DNA from: Vogesella urethralis
GTDB lineage: Bacteria; Pseudomonadota; Gammaproteobacteria; Burkholderiales; Chromobacteriaceae
Reading direction: 5' to 3'
Assembly (NCBI RefSeq): GCF_007644045.2
Contig: NZ_VMDW02000118.1
Coordinates: forward strand, 1-64,000
Length of the DNA: 64,000 bases
Shown one piece after another: positions 34,914 through 43,500 of this stretch. Below the pieces are notes generated by a model that was given only the letters and a program-made list of their open reading frames with translations, did not search any database and had not been told where the DNA came from. The translations under genes were made by a program, and so were the position numbers. The number at the start of each line of letters is the position of its first letter. The first letter of the stretch is position 1.

Positions 34914-36131
34914 ATGCGTAACCTGTCCCCGCTCACCCTGTTGTTGCTGGCTGCCGGCGCCATCGTGTCGCTCAGCATGGGCATTCGCCATGGTTTCGGT
35001 TTTTTCCTACCGCCGATGACGCAGGCCTTTGGCTGGAGCCGCGAGACCTTTGCACTGGCGCTGGGCCTGCAAAACCTGGTGTGGGGTGCCACGCAGCCGT
35101 TTGCCGGCGCCTTTGCCGACCGCCACGGGCCGGGCAGGGTGCTGCTGGCCGGCGGGGCGCTGTACGCGCTGGGCTTGCTGCTGATGACGGTGTCCAGCAC
35201 CGGCTGGCTGTTGTCCGGCTCGGCCGGTTTGCTGCTGGGGCTGGCATTGTCGTGTACCACCTATAGCGTAGTGTTCTGCGTCATCGTGCGCGCGGTGCCG
35301 GACGCGCAGCGCTCCGGCGCGATGGGCATTACCGCGGCGGCGGGGTCGTTCGGCCAGTTCATGATGGTGCCGATCGAGCGCGGCCTGATCGATAGCCTGG
35401 GCTGGCTGCCGGCCTTGCTCATCCTGGCCGCCATGGCCACGCTGCTGTTGCCGTTGGCCGCGCCGATGGCGCGCGCCTACCGCGAGGCGCCGCCGGTGCC
35501 GGCCGCCACGGGCAGCATCTGGCAGGGTATGGTCGGTGCCTTTGGCCAGGCCTGGCAGCAGCGCTCGTTCCGCCTGCTGATGGCCGGTTATTTCGTGTGC
35601 GGTTTTCAGGTGGTGTTCATCGGTGTGCACTTGCCCGCCTACCTGCGCGATCACGGTCTGGCCGGCGGCGTGGCCAGCATGGCGCTGGCGCTGATCGGGC
35701 TGTTCAATATCGGCGGTACCTATACTGCCGGCAAGCTGGGTGGCCGCTACGCCAAACCTTACCTGCTGGCCGGTATCTACTTTGCCCGCACCGTGGTGAT
35801 CGGCTTGTTCCTGCTATTGCCGCTGTCGTCGCTGTCGGTGGCGCTGTTTGCTGCCGCCATCGGCTTTCTGTGGCTGTCCACGGTGCCGCTGACCAACGGC
35901 GTCATCGTCAGCCTGTTTGGCGTGCGTAACCTCGGCATGCTGTCGGGCGCGGTGTTTTTCTCGCACCAGGTCGGCAGTTTTCTGGGGGTGTGGCTGGGCG
36001 GGCTGATCTACGACCACACCGGCAGCTACGACATCGTATGGGGCATGGCCATGGTGCTGGGCGTGCTGGCCGCTGCGGCCAACCTGCCGGTGAAGGAAGT
36101 GCCGGTGGCGGTGCAGGGGGCCAAGGCGTGA
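34914..36131 (+). CDS. MFS transporter, monocarboxylate/oxalate-formate type
   Basis: A 405-residue carrier with 12 hydrophobic segments. The loop between TM2 and TM3 reads GATQPFAGAFADRHGPGRVL, the MFS A-motif. The N terminus (LSMGIRHGFGFFLPPMTQAFGWSRETFALALG) is typical of the oxalate:formate antiporter-like branch. ATG at 34914 is seven bases after GGAG; ATG at 34908 is too close to it. Its TGA overlaps the GTG of a 37-residue membrane peptide. Substrate not known. Confidence 0.9.
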   Translation: MRNLSPLTLLLLAAGAIVSLSMGIRHGFGFFLPPMTQAFGWSRETFALALGLQNLVWGATQPFAGAFADRHGPGRVLLAGGALYALGLLLMTVSSTGWLLSGSAGLLLGLALSCTTYSVVFCVIVRAVPDAQRSGAMGITAAAGSFGQFMMVPIERGLIDSLGWLPALLILAAMATLLLPLAAPMARAYREAPPVPAATGSIWQGMVGAFGQAWQQRSFRLLMAGYFVCGFQVVFIGVHLPAYLRDHGLAGGVASMALALIGLFNIGGTYTAGKLGGRYAKPYLLAGIYFARTVVIGLFLLLPLSSLSVALFAAAIGFLWLSTVPLTNGVIVSLFGVRNLGMLSGAVFFSHQVGSFLGVWLGGLIYDHTGSYDIVWGMAMVLGVLAAAANLPVKEVPVAVQGAKA

Positions 36132-36241
36132 AGTGGCTGCTGGCAGCGGCCTTGCTGCTGGCGCTGGCGGCCGGCCTGTGGGCTTACAGCCGGCCGGACT
36201 TTATTGTGGGCCTGGGCAATACCATCGCCGGCTGCTTCTAG
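36128..36241 (+). CDS. 37-residue single-TM peptide coupled to the MFS gene
   Basis: GTG at 36128 overlaps the MFS stop (GTGA) after a GGGGG-rich stretch. The product begins MKWLLAAALLLALAAGLWAY, one hydrophobic span, followed by a short tail ending NTIAGCF. The tight coupling and one-TM make-up suggest a small membrane partner of the carrier. The Cys near the end is not a lipobox. No family is recognised. Confidence 0.6.
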   Translation: MKWLLAAALLLALAAGLWAYSRPDFIVGLGNTIAGCF

Positions 36242-36317
36242 CAGGGCGGCCGGGTTGGCCGCATGGCATCGCTGCCGTACACTGTGCACGACAAAAGCAT
36301 GGCGCAAGGAGGCCAGC

Positions 36318-36908
36318 ATGCTGACACAAACCCATTTGCAACAATTGCAGCTGTTGTGGCAACAGGGCGAGCAGTTTGACGCCAGCCACAGCGAGCGGCG
36401 CGAAAAGCGCCTCAACATCACGCCGGATACCGGCAAGTTCCTGTATCAGCTGTCGCGCAGCCGTCGCGCCCGCACCGTGCTGGAAATCGGCACCAGCAAC
36501 GGGTTTTCTACCGTGTGGCTGGCGCTGGCGGCCAAGGCGCACAAGGGCAGGGTGTTCACCATTGATGTCTCGGCGCACAAAACGGCGCTGGCGCACGCCA
36601 CGCTGGAGGCGTTTGGCGTCAGCGATATGGTGGATGCCCGCACCGGCGACGCGTTTTCCCTGCTGGCCGACGCCGACGACGAGTCGGTGGATATGCTGTT
36701 CCTGGACGCCGATCGCGCAAGATATGCAGGCTATTGGCCGGAAATCACGCGCATCATGGCGCCGGGTGGGCTGGTGGTGATGGATAATGCCGTGTCGCAT
36801 GCTGCCGAGTGTGCCGATTTTATTGCTGCGGTGCTTGCGACGCATGGCTATCTCGCGGAAACTTACCCTATCGGAAAAGGCCAATTTGTCATCCTGAAAG
36901 ACCTCTGA
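36318..36908 (+). CDS. O-methyltransferase family 3 (SAM-dependent)
   Basis: A 196-residue class I methyltransferase. The SAM loop is VLEIGTSNGFSTVWLALA, the acidic cofactor residue is in VFTIDVSAHKT, and the metal/substrate Asp motif DMLFLDADRARYAGYW is followed by GGLVVMDNA, as in catechol or caffeoyl-CoA methyltransferases. ATG at 36318 has AAGGAGG upstream. The stop is 3 bases before the pheA start. Substrate unknown. Confidence 0.9.
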   Translation: MLTQTHLQQLQLLWQQGEQFDASHSERREKRLNITPDTGKFLYQLSRSRRARTVLEIGTSNGFSTVWLALAAKAHKGRVFTIDVSAHKTALAHATLEAFGVSDMVDARTGDAFSLLADADDESVDMLFLDADRARYAGYWPEITRIMAPGGLVVMDNAVSHAAECADFIAAVLATHGYLAETYPIGKGQFVILKDL

Positions 36909-36911
36909 ATC

Positions 36912-37985
36912 GTGTCAGACGACCTCCTCAAGCAGCATCGTGACGCCATCGACCAGATCGACGTCGACATCCTCCATCTTCTTAACCAGCGCGCCCAGCA
37001 CGCTCGCGATATCGGCGAGATCAAGGGCGGCGGCATCATCTACCGGCCGGAACGCGAAGCGCAGGTGCTGCGCCGCATCAAGGCACTGAACCCCGGCCCG
37101 CTGCCGGGCGAGTCGGTGGCGCGGCTGTTCCGCGAGATCATGTCCGAATGCCTGGCGCTGGAAAAGCCGCTGTCCATTGCCTATCTGGGCCCGGAAGGCA
37201 GCTTTACCCAGCTGGCAACGCTGAAGCACTTTGGCCACGCCGCGCGAACCGTGGCGTGCAGTTCGATCGACGAGGCATTCCGGCTGGTGGAATCGCGCGC
37301 GCTGGATTACGTGGTAGCGCCGGTGGAAAACTCCACCGAAGGCGCGGTAGGCCGCACGCTGGACCTGATGGTGAGCACGCCGCTGAAAATCTGCGGCGAG
37401 GTGGTACTGCGCATTCATCACCACTTGCTGCGCAATACGCCGTCGCTGGACGGCATCCGCCGCGTGTACGCCCACGCGCAGGCGCTGGCGCAATGTCACG
37501 AATGGCTGAACAAGAACCTGCCGGCCAATGTGGAGCGCATTTCGGTGGCCAGCAACGCCGAAGCCGCCAGGTTGGCCGCAGAAGACGCCGACTGCGCCGC
37601 CATTGCCGGCCAGGCTGCAGCCGAACGCTACAACCTGACCAAGCTGGCCGAGAACATCGAAGACGAGCCGAACAACACCACGCGTTTCCTGGTGCTGGGC
37701 CATCAGGAAGTGGGCCCCACGGCGCAGGACAAAACCTCCATCATCGTGTCTGCCCCTAACCGCCCCGGCGCCGTGCATTCGCTGCTGGAACCGCTGGCGG
37801 CCAACGGTGTCTCGATGACCAAGCTGGAGTCGCGGCCGTCGCGTGCGGGGCTGTGGGACTACGTGTTCTTCATCGACATGGAAGGTCACCACAGCAGCGA
37901 CAATATTGCGCAGGCCTTGCGCGAACTGGGTGAACGCACCTCCTTCGTGAAGGTGCTGGGCGCCTACCCGCAAGCCGTACTGTAA
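36912..37985 (+). CDS. pheA: Chorismate mutase/prephenate dehydratase PheA
   Basis: A bifunctional phenylalanine enzyme, 357 residues. N-terminal AroQ chorismate mutase (about 1-90: LLKQHRDAIDQIDVDILHLL; RAQHARDIGEIKG). Prephenate dehydratase lies at about 92-270 (IAYLGPEGSFTQLATLKHFG; VAPVENSTEGAVGRTLDLM; NNTTRFLVLG, the TRF catalytic motif). C-terminal ACT domain at about 280-355 (GAVHSLLEPLAANGVSMTKL then ESRPSR), which binds Phe for feedback. Start GTG at 36912, three bases after the methyltransferase gene. Confidence 0.97.
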   Translation: MSDDLLKQHRDAIDQIDVDILHLLNQRAQHARDIGEIKGGGIIYRPEREAQVLRRIKALNPGPLPGESVARLFREIMSECLALEKPLSIAYLGPEGSFTQLATLKHFGHAARTVACSSIDEAFRLVESRALDYVVAPVENSTEGAVGRTLDLMVSTPLKICGEVVLRIHHHLLRNTPSLDGIRRVYAHAQALAQCHEWLNKNLPANVERISVASNAEAARLAAEDADCAAIAGQAAAERYNLTKLAENIEDEPNNTTRFLVLGHQEVGPTAQDKTSIIVSAPNRPGAVHSLLEPLAANGVSMTKLESRPSRAGLWDYVFFIDMEGHHSSDNIAQALRELGERTSFVKVLGAYPQAVL

Positions 37986-38027
37986 CGAATCGGCGGCCGC
38001 CAGCCGGCGGCTGCCAGAAAGACCCTC

Positions 38028-38615
38028 ATGAGCATCCAATCCGTTTGCCTGTTTTGCGGCTCCAATAGCGGCGTGCGCCTGGCTTACAAGCTGGCCGCGC
38101 AAGAGCTGGGCCGTACCCTGGCCGCCCGCGCCATTACCCTGGTGTACGGTGGCGGCAATATCGGCCTGATGGGCGAGGCCGCCGACGCCGCGCTGGCCGC
38201 CGGCGGCCGTGTCATCGGCGTGATTCCGGGCTTCCTGAAAGAGAAAGAAGTGGCCCACCAAGGCCTATCCGAGCTGCACGTCACGCGTACCATGCACGAG
38301 CGCAAGGCGCTGATGGAAGACCTGTCCGGCGGCTTCATCGCCTTGCCTGGCGGCTTTGGTACCTACGACGAGCTGTTCGAGATGCTGACCTGGGCGCAGC
38401 TGTCGGTGCACAGCAAGCCGATCGGCCTCTTGAATGTGGACGGTTTCTTCGACCCGCTGCTGGCGATGGTGAAACACGGCGTCAACGAAGGCTTCGTGCG
38501 CCCGAGCCACCTCGACCTGTTTGTGGTGGCCGATAACCTGCCGGACCTGCTGGACGCGATGAACCACTACCGTGGTGCGCCGGAAGGCAAGTGGCTGTCG
38601 CATGACAACATCTAG
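38028..38615 (+). CDS. LOG-family nucleotide phosphoribohydrolase
   Basis: A 195-residue Rossmann-fold protein of the LOG/YvdD family. It has the N-terminal VCLFCGSNSGVRLAY and LVYGGGNIGLMG, the catalytic ERKALM, and PGGFGTYDELFEMLTW. Members release cytokinin-like bases or hydrolyse nucleoside monophosphates such as AMP. It sits between pheA and DAHP synthase, where it may serve nucleotide recycling rather than cytokinin synthesis. Confidence 0.92.
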   Translation: MSIQSVCLFCGSNSGVRLAYKLAAQELGRTLAARAITLVYGGGNIGLMGEAADAALAAGGRVIGVIPGFLKEKEVAHQGLSELHVTRTMHERKALMEDLSGGFIALPGGFGTYDELFEMLTWAQLSVHSKPIGLLNVDGFFDPLLAMVKHGVNEGFVRPSHLDLFVVADNLPDLLDAMNHYRGAPEGKWLSHDNI

Positions 38616-38627
38616 CCGGAGCGCGGC

Positions 38628-39644
38628 ATGATCATCGTGATGGCGGCGCAGGCCAGCCCTGCCCATATCGATGCCGTGGTGGCCAAGATCCGCGCCGCCG
38701 GCCTCAGCGAGCACCTGTCGCGCGGTACCGAGCGCACCATCATCGGTGCCGTGGGCGACGAGCGCGTGCTGTCGGCCGACATGTTCGAAACCATGCCCGG
38801 TGTCGAGCGTGCCATGCGGGTGCTGAAAGACTACCGCATGGTGTCGCGCGAGGTACGGCCCGACAACACCGTGGTGTCGGTGCGCGGCGTACAGATTGGT
38901 GGCGCGGCCATCCAGCTGATCGCCGGCCCCAGCGCCATCGAAAGCGAGGCGCACATGCTGGCGTTGGCCGCGCGCCTGCAGCAAAGCGGCATCCGCCTGC
39001 TGCGTGGCGGTGCCTATAAGCCGCGCACCAGCCCCTACGCCTTCCAGGGCGTGGGTGAGGCCGGCCTCGGTTACCTGCGCGACGCGGCGCGCCGTTACGG
39101 CATGCCGATGGTGAGCGAGCTGCTGGATATCCGCCTGCTGGATACCTTCCTTGAGCACGACGTGGACGTGATCCAGATCGGCCCGCGCAATATGCAGAAC
39201 GTGGAGTTGCTGAAAGAGGTTGGCCGCATCAACAAGCCGGTGCTGTTGCATCGTGGCGTGGCGTCCACCCTCAGCGAGTGGCTGATGGCAGCCGAGTACA
39301 TCGCTATCGGCGGTAACCACAACATCGTGTTTTGCGAGCGCGGCGTGCGCAGTTTCGACACCGCCAGTCGCCACGCGTTGGACATCAGCGCTATCCCGCT
39401 GCTGAAGCGCGAAACCCACTTGCCGGTGCTGGTAGACCCCAGTCACGCCGGTGGTCGCGCCAGCCTGGTGGCACCGCTGGCCTGCGCGGCGATTGCGGCG
39501 GGTGCCGATGGCCTGCTGCTGGAAGTACACGACGCGCCACAGCACGCGCTGTGCGATGCCGAACAGGCGATCACGCCCGACGCACTGGATGAACTGCTGG
39601 CGACATTGCGGCCACTGGCGGCCGCAGTGGGACGCACGCTGTAG
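38628..39644 (+). CDS. aroF: DAHP synthase, type I-beta with ferredoxin-like domain
   Basis: First enzyme of the shikimate pathway (PEP + erythrose-4-phosphate). It has 338 residues. A ferredoxin-like regulatory domain occupies about 1-70 (MIIVMAAQASPAHIDAVVAK). The barrel follows: IQLIAGPSAIESE, LLRGGAYKPRTSPYAFQG, VIQIGPRNMQNVELLKEVG, KPVLLHRG and LPVLVDPSHAGGR. I use aroF loosely; this is the Thermotoga/Bacillus-like type rather than the E. coli AroFGH type. It supplies chorismate to the trpE and pheA products in this window. Confidence 0.95.
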   Translation: MIIVMAAQASPAHIDAVVAKIRAAGLSEHLSRGTERTIIGAVGDERVLSADMFETMPGVERAMRVLKDYRMVSREVRPDNTVVSVRGVQIGGAAIQLIAGPSAIESEAHMLALAARLQQSGIRLLRGGAYKPRTSPYAFQGVGEAGLGYLRDAARRYGMPMVSELLDIRLLDTFLEHDVDVIQIGPRNMQNVELLKEVGRINKPVLLHRGVASTLSEWLMAAEYIAIGGNHNIVFCERGVRSFDTASRHALDISAIPLLKRETHLPVLVDPSHAGGRASLVAPLACAAIAAGADGLLLEVHDAPQHALCDAEQAITPDALDELLATLRPLAAAVGRTL

Positions 39645-39662
39645 CAACAAGGGAGACCCGGC

Positions 39663-40109
39663 ATGAGCGATACCGCCCGCGTGGCACTGGCCCAACTGCA
39701 GGATTACCGTTTTGAAAACCACTTCGACGGCGGCCACGTGCTGATCACCGACGAGCCGGCGCCGCTGGGTAGCGATACCGGCCCGTCGCCGTCGCAACTG
39801 CTGGTGGGGGCGGTGGCCAACTGCCTCAGCGCCAGCCTGCTGTTTGCCGCCCGCAAGTTTCACATCGTGCTGGAACCGCTGGCGTGTGAGGCCAGCGCCA
39901 CTATCGGGCGTAACGAGCGTAACCGTATGCGCGTGACCGGCATCAGCGTGACGCTGCGCTGCGGCAGCTCGCCGGCCGGCCACCCGCAGCTTGCGCGCCT
40001 GCTCGACAGCTTCGAGGATTTCTGCACCGTTACCCAGAGCGTGGCGGCGGCCATTCCGGTGTCGCTGACGGTGCTGGACGCGGACGGCAGTGTGCTCAAA
40101 AGCAGCTGA
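39663..40109 (+). CDS. OsmC-family peroxiredoxin-like protein
   Basis: A 148-residue OsmC/Ohr fold. The two redox cysteines are in VANCLSASLLFAARKF and EDFCTVTQSV, the spacing found in OsmC-type organic peroxide reductases. GPSPSQLLVGAVANCL is diagnostic. ATG at 39663 follows AGGGAGAC. It could detoxify hydroperoxides; the exact subgroup (OsmC versus YhfA) is uncertain. Confidence 0.9.
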   Translation: MSDTARVALAQLQDYRFENHFDGGHVLITDEPAPLGSDTGPSPSQLLVGAVANCLSASLLFAARKFHIVLEPLACEASATIGRNERNRMRVTGISVTLRCGSSPAGHPQLARLLDSFEDFCTVTQSVAAAIPVSLTVLDADGSVLKSS

Positions 40110-40126
40110 TTGTAGCCGAGCCCAAA

Positions 40127-40559
40127 ACAAAACCCGCCGGTTGGCTAATGCCAGTCAGTTAGGCGAATGTGCTTGGTTTCAAGTAGCAGGACGTGAGTGA
40201 AGCGCCCCATCCCGTTGGCGCGAGCCGGTCAAAATGGTGCGCCCCAGGGTTGTCCTGAGCGAATCGAAGATTCGCACGCGCAAGACGCCGATTTGTTTGA
40301 GCCCCGAGCCGTTAGCGAGGGGCGAGTTCGGCGGCGCCTGGGGCGTGCCATTTTGGACGGGGTTTCGAGCAGCCCCGGGTTGCGGGGGAATGAAAAGGGG
40401 GCGGCAATCCGCCCCCTTTCCCGTTTGCCGGGCGGAACCGGCATGTAAACATTGTCCGCATAGCGGACACACTAGCGCATTTCAACGCAACAAACCCCTA
40501 ATAAAATAAACGCCAGTCAGCGTTAACTGACTGGCATTCCGTCCGCAGGCGGGTTTTGT
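40127..40559. repeat. 433-bp element with two-block terminal inverted repeats
   Basis: The left end has ACAAAACCCGCC (40127-40138) and TGCCAGTCAGTT (40149-40160). The right end has the exact complements AACTGACTGGCA (40525-40536) and GGCGGGTTTTGT (40548-40559), at near-equal spacing. Inside are a second inverted pair (AAAATGGTGCGCCCCAGG 40231-40248 with CCTGGGGCGTGCCATTTT 40337-40354), a CGAATC/GATTCG hairpin, a terminator-like stem (40394-40420) and GTCCGCATAGCGGAC near 40453-40467. It fills nearly all of the 470-bp gap between two converging genes. No ORF inside has coding character. No clear target duplication is seen. Confidence 0.6.
40394..40420. terminator. GC-rich stem inside the 433-bp element
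   Basis: AAAGGGGGCGG, CAAT, CCGCCCCCTTT. It could end transcripts from either converging gene. Confidence 0.6.
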
Positions 40560-40579
40560 GTTGTCTGTTGCCGGCGGGC

Positions 40580-41143
40580 TTACAGGTGGCGCAGCAGCAG
40601 CGGTACGCTCAGCTCGGCCATCCAGCCCAGCAGCAGCGGTGCGGCCAGCGTGGCCACCAGTACCGCTAGCCAGCTGAAGCCGCCCTGGCGGCGCGACAGC
40701 CACAGGCAGGCGCGGTAGATCAGGTAGGCACCTGCCGCTACCAGTGGCGGCAGCATGGCGTAGGCTTGCGCCGGGCGGCCGGACAGCAGCGGCGTCAGCA
40801 ACAGTACGCCGGCGTGCAGGCACAGCTGCGATAGCACATAGACGCGCAATAGCGGCGGTATGCCGTCCAGCGACAGGCCGTTGCGGCCAACCTTCAGCGT
40901 GGCCAGCGCTAGCAGCAGCGCGCCGGTGCCGACCCAGGCGTAGGGGTAGAGCAGGGGCAGCCAGACCGGCACCATCGGCAGCGTGGGCAGTGCCAGGCGG
41001 CAGACGATGCCGACCATCAGGAAGGCCAAGGCAAACGCCAGCGCGGCGGTGAGGTTGTCGCTGGCGATCAGCCGCCACAGCGCGTGCAGGGTGTACAGCA
41101 CCAGCGGCAGTAGTAACAAGGCACTGGAAAAGGCAGGATTCAT
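40580..41143 (-). CDS. Predicted five- or six-TM membrane protein, unknown function
   Basis: A 187-residue, leucine-rich integral membrane protein (SSALLLLPLVLYTLHALWRL; LAALTFALAFL-like helix near residue 35; VWLPLLYPYAWVGTGALLLA; a C-terminal pair ending LRHL). No family motif is recognised. Its ATG overlaps the DUF484 stop by ATGA, so it is the last gene of the dapF-DUF484 unit. In E. coli that place is taken by xerC, which is absent here. Confidence 0.7.
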   Translation of the reverse strand: MNPAFSSALLLLPLVLYTLHALWRLIASDNLTAALAFALAFLMVGIVCRLALPTLPMVPVWLPLLYPYAWVGTGALLLALATLKVGRNGLSLDGIPPLLRVYVLSQLCLHAGVLLLTPLLSGRPAQAYAMLPPLVAAGAYLIYRACLWLSRRQGGFSWLAVLVATLAAPLLLGWMAELSVPLLLRHL

Positions 41144-41772
41144 GCTTTGAGTACGCGCAGCATGGCCAGCGAAATCAGCTCGCCCATTTGCGCCAGGTAG
41201 TGAGTTTGCATGTCGAAGCTAAAGCGCTGGGCGTCGTCGCTGGCGATTACCACGATGCCGAACGGCTCGGTGCCTTCGCGCAGCGCCAGCTGGGCGAACG
41301 ATTGCAGCACCGGCACCGCCGGGAACCAGCTGATGATCTCGTCGTTGGCGTAGGGGCCGCAGTAGGGGGCAGACAGGTTGCCGGCCAGCAGGCGGACATC
41401 CTGGCGGGCGTTGTACAGCTGGGTATCGCTGGCCGCGTCGTGCCACAGCCGTACCGCCACGCGGTTGAGGCCGAAGTGCTCGGCAAACACCTGCAGGATG
41501 GCGGCGTGCACATCGCTTAGCGTGGCGGCCTTCATCAAGGCCAGGCTCAGCTTGTGGGTGCGCGCCAGGGTCTGGTCGTTCTGCTCGCCGTGGCGTACCA
41601 GCTGTGCCAGGCGTGCTTCCAGCTGGCGGTTGCGGTCCTTCAGGTCCAGCAGCTGGCGGTCGGCAAACGATACCACGCGCTCTTGCACCGGCTTCAGGCC
41701 GTAGCGTTGGGCGTGTTCGGACAGGAAGTCCGGATGGCTATCCAGATACGCCAGTACGTCATCAGCTTCCAC
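41140..41772 (-). CDS. DUF484 family protein (YigA-like, GAF-like fold)
   Basis: A 210-residue DUF484 protein: N-terminal DDVLAYLDSHPDFLSEHAQR, a coiled coil (DLKDRNRQLEARLAQLVRHG), then a GAF-like domain (LSDVHAAILQVFAEHFGLN; VAVRLWHDA; GTEPFGIVVIASDD). The start is GTG at 41772, with GGAG eight bases upstream; no nearer ATG fits. The biochemical role is unknown, though the dapF-DUF484 pairing is well conserved in proteobacteria. Confidence 0.88.
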   Translation of the reverse strand: MEADDVLAYLDSHPDFLSEHAQRYGLKPVQERVVSFADRQLLDLKDRNRQLEARLAQLVRHGEQNDQTLARTHKLSLALMKAATLSDVHAAILQVFAEHFGLNRVAVRLWHDAASDTQLYNARQDVRLLAGNLSAPYCGPYANDEIISWFPAVPVLQSFAQLALREGTEPFGIVVIASDDAQRFSFDMQTHYLAQMGELISLAMLRVLKA

Positions 41773-41882
41773 TACGCAGCTCCTCTTGCATGGGGTTGGA
41801 TAAAGCATGCGCCTGCTACGGGGCAGGCGCCTTGAACAAACGCAAGCCTGATGCCGCTGACGTGCCGGGCACGCGCAGCCGC

Positions 41883-42713
41883 TCAGACCTCGATTTCGCC
41901 GTTGAACACGGTAACGGCCGGGCCGGTCATGCGTACCGGCTGGCCATCGCCTTGCCATTCGATGTGCAGGTCGCCACCGCGGGTGTGGACGGTAACCTTG
42001 CTGTCCAGCAGGCCGCGACGGATACCGGCTACTACAGCGGCGCAGGCGCCGGTGCCGCAGGCCAGGGTTTCGCCGGCACCGCGCTCGTACACGCGCAGCC
42101 GCACTTCGCGGCGGCTGACAATCTGCAGGAAGCCGGCGTTCACGCGTTCCGGAAAGCGGCTGTGCTGCTCGATCAGCGGGCCTTGCTGCGCCACCGGCGC
42201 GGTGTCCACGTTGCTGACTACTTGCACCGCGTGCGGGTTCCCCATCGATACCACGCTGATGTCGATGGAATCGTTGCCTACTTGCAGCGGGTGGGTGATG
42301 GCATCGCCCTCTGCGATGAATGGAATGTCCAGCGGGGCAAAGCGCGGCGCGCCCATGTCGACGGTGATCAGGCCGCCTTCGCCCAGCTCCGGTACGATGA
42401 CACCGCGCGCGGTTTCCACGCGGATGGCGCGCTTGTTGGTGAGGCGTTGTTCGGTGACGAACTTGACGAAGCAGCGCGCACCATTGCCGCACTGCTCCAC
42501 TTCGCTGCCGTCGTTGTTGAAGATGCGGTAGCGGAAGTCGTTTTCCTGCGACTGCGGGGCCTCTACCAGCAGCAGCTGGTCGAAGCCGACGCCCAGATGG
42601 CGGTCGCCCAGCTGGCGCAGGCGTTCTGCGCTGAGGGTAACGGTTTGTCTGACGCCATCGATGACTACGAAGTCATTGCCCAGGCCGTGCATCTTGCTGA
42701 ACTTGAGTTTCAT
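41883..42713 (-). CDS. dapF: Diaminopimelate epimerase
   Basis: Converts LL- to meso-diaminopimelate for lysine and peptidoglycan. It has 276 residues. The two catalytic cysteines are in [10 protein letters not shown] and [31 protein letters not shown] is the standard N terminus and fixes the ATG at 42713. It heads a minus-strand unit with DUF484 110 bases on. The gap contains a GCGCCTG/CAGGCGC stem. Confidence 0.96.
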   Translation of the reverse strand: MKLKFSKMHGLGNDFVVIDGVRQTVTLSAERLRQLGDRHLGVGFDQLLLVEAPQSQENDFRYRIFNNDGSEVEQCGNGARCFVKFVTEQRLTNKRAIRVETARGVIVPELGEGGLITVDMGAPRFAPLDIPFIAEGDAITHPLQVGNDSIDISVVSMGNPHAVQVVSNVDTAPVAQQGPLIEQHSRFPERVNAGFLQIVSRREVRLRVYERGAGETLACGTGACAAVVAGIRRGLLDSKVTVHTRGGDLHIEWQGDGQPVRMTGPAVTVFNGEIEV

Positions 42714-42803
42714 TGAATTTACCGCGTGTTCTGGGGCCGTTTCGGCCTCCATCATAACGTATTCGGCATGGCTGTCCATGTGCATGCGGGGCTGCATTGA
42801 CAC

Positions 42804-42819
42804 CTTACTGACCAGTAAG
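42804..42819. promoter_or_regulatory. Candidate TetR operator overlapping its own promoter
   Basis: CTTACTG and CAGTAAG face each other around AC, directly after a TTGACA -35-like box (42797-42802) and 12 bases before the TetR start. It fits autorepression; the divergent dapF promoter is also close. Confidence 0.55.
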
Positions 42820-42831
42820 TAGAGTCGCGGC

Positions 42832-43413
42832 ATGAAGCCTGAAACCGACGCGCGCACCGATACGCGCAAGAAGATCCTGGACCTGGCCGAGGTGCTGATG
42901 CTCTCGCGCGGGTTCAATGCCTTTAGCTATCAGCACATTAGCGGCGAGCTGGGCGTGCGTAACGCCGCCATCCATTACCACTTTCCCAAGAAAACCGACC
43001 TGGGCGTGGCTCTGATCGAGCGCTACCGGCGCCGCTTTGCCCGCTACGTGGAAGCGCAAGCCGGCCTGTCGCCTGTGGTACAGCTGGCACGCTATTTCGA
43101 ACTCACCGACAACTATTACGACAAGCAGCAGATTTGCCCCAGCGGCATCCTGTCTGCCGAGCTGCACACGCTGCCGCCGGAGATGCAGCAGTGCACCGCG
43201 CAGTTTGTGGAAGAAATGCGCGCCTGGGCGGTGGACATCGTGCGCCGTGGCCAGCAAGCCGGCGCCATGCAGTTTGCCGGTACGCCGGAAGGCATGGGCA
43301 CCATCGTATTTGCCGCCATGCAGGGCAGCCTGCAGCTGGCACGGCTGGACGGTGGCGCGCTGGACGAAGTGAAGCAGCAGATTCGTCTGCTGCTGGGGAT
43401 CACCGCATCCTGA
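42832..43413 (+). CDS. TetR-family transcriptional regulator
   Basis: A 193-residue repressor-type protein. The helix-turn-helix is in [20 protein letters not shown], followed by [20 protein letters not shown] (about residues 14-54). The C-terminal ligand domain starts [19 protein letters not shown] and includes [18 protein letters not shown]. It lies just upstream of a DUF4442 protein and a crotonase, all on the same strand, so it may control them in response to an acyl-CoA or fatty acid. That link is inferred. Confidence 0.9.
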   Translation: MKPETDARTDTRKKILDLAEVLMLSRGFNAFSYQHISGELGVRNAAIHYHFPKKTDLGVALIERYRRRFARYVEAQAGLSPVVQLARYFELTDNYYDKQQICPSGILSAELHTLPPEMQQCTAQFVEEMRAWAVDIVRRGQQAGAMQFAGTPEGMGTIVFAAMQGSLQLARLDGGALDEVKQQIRLLLGITAS

Positions 43414-43500
43414 CCCGGCAGGGGGGCTGCTTGCGGCCAACCTTGCCAATCAACCATAAGGCTGCCCAAGCAGCCAGCAACGACACGAGAAGGGCAATTC

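Noticed and set aside
38265-40130. 621-codon open frame antisense to the LOG, DAHP synthase and OsmC genes
   Set aside because: Covers three well-supported genes on the other strand and has repeat-like composition only.
40179-40472. Open frames on both strands in the 433-bp element
   Set aside because: They follow the hairpins of the element and have no ribosome binding site or family match.
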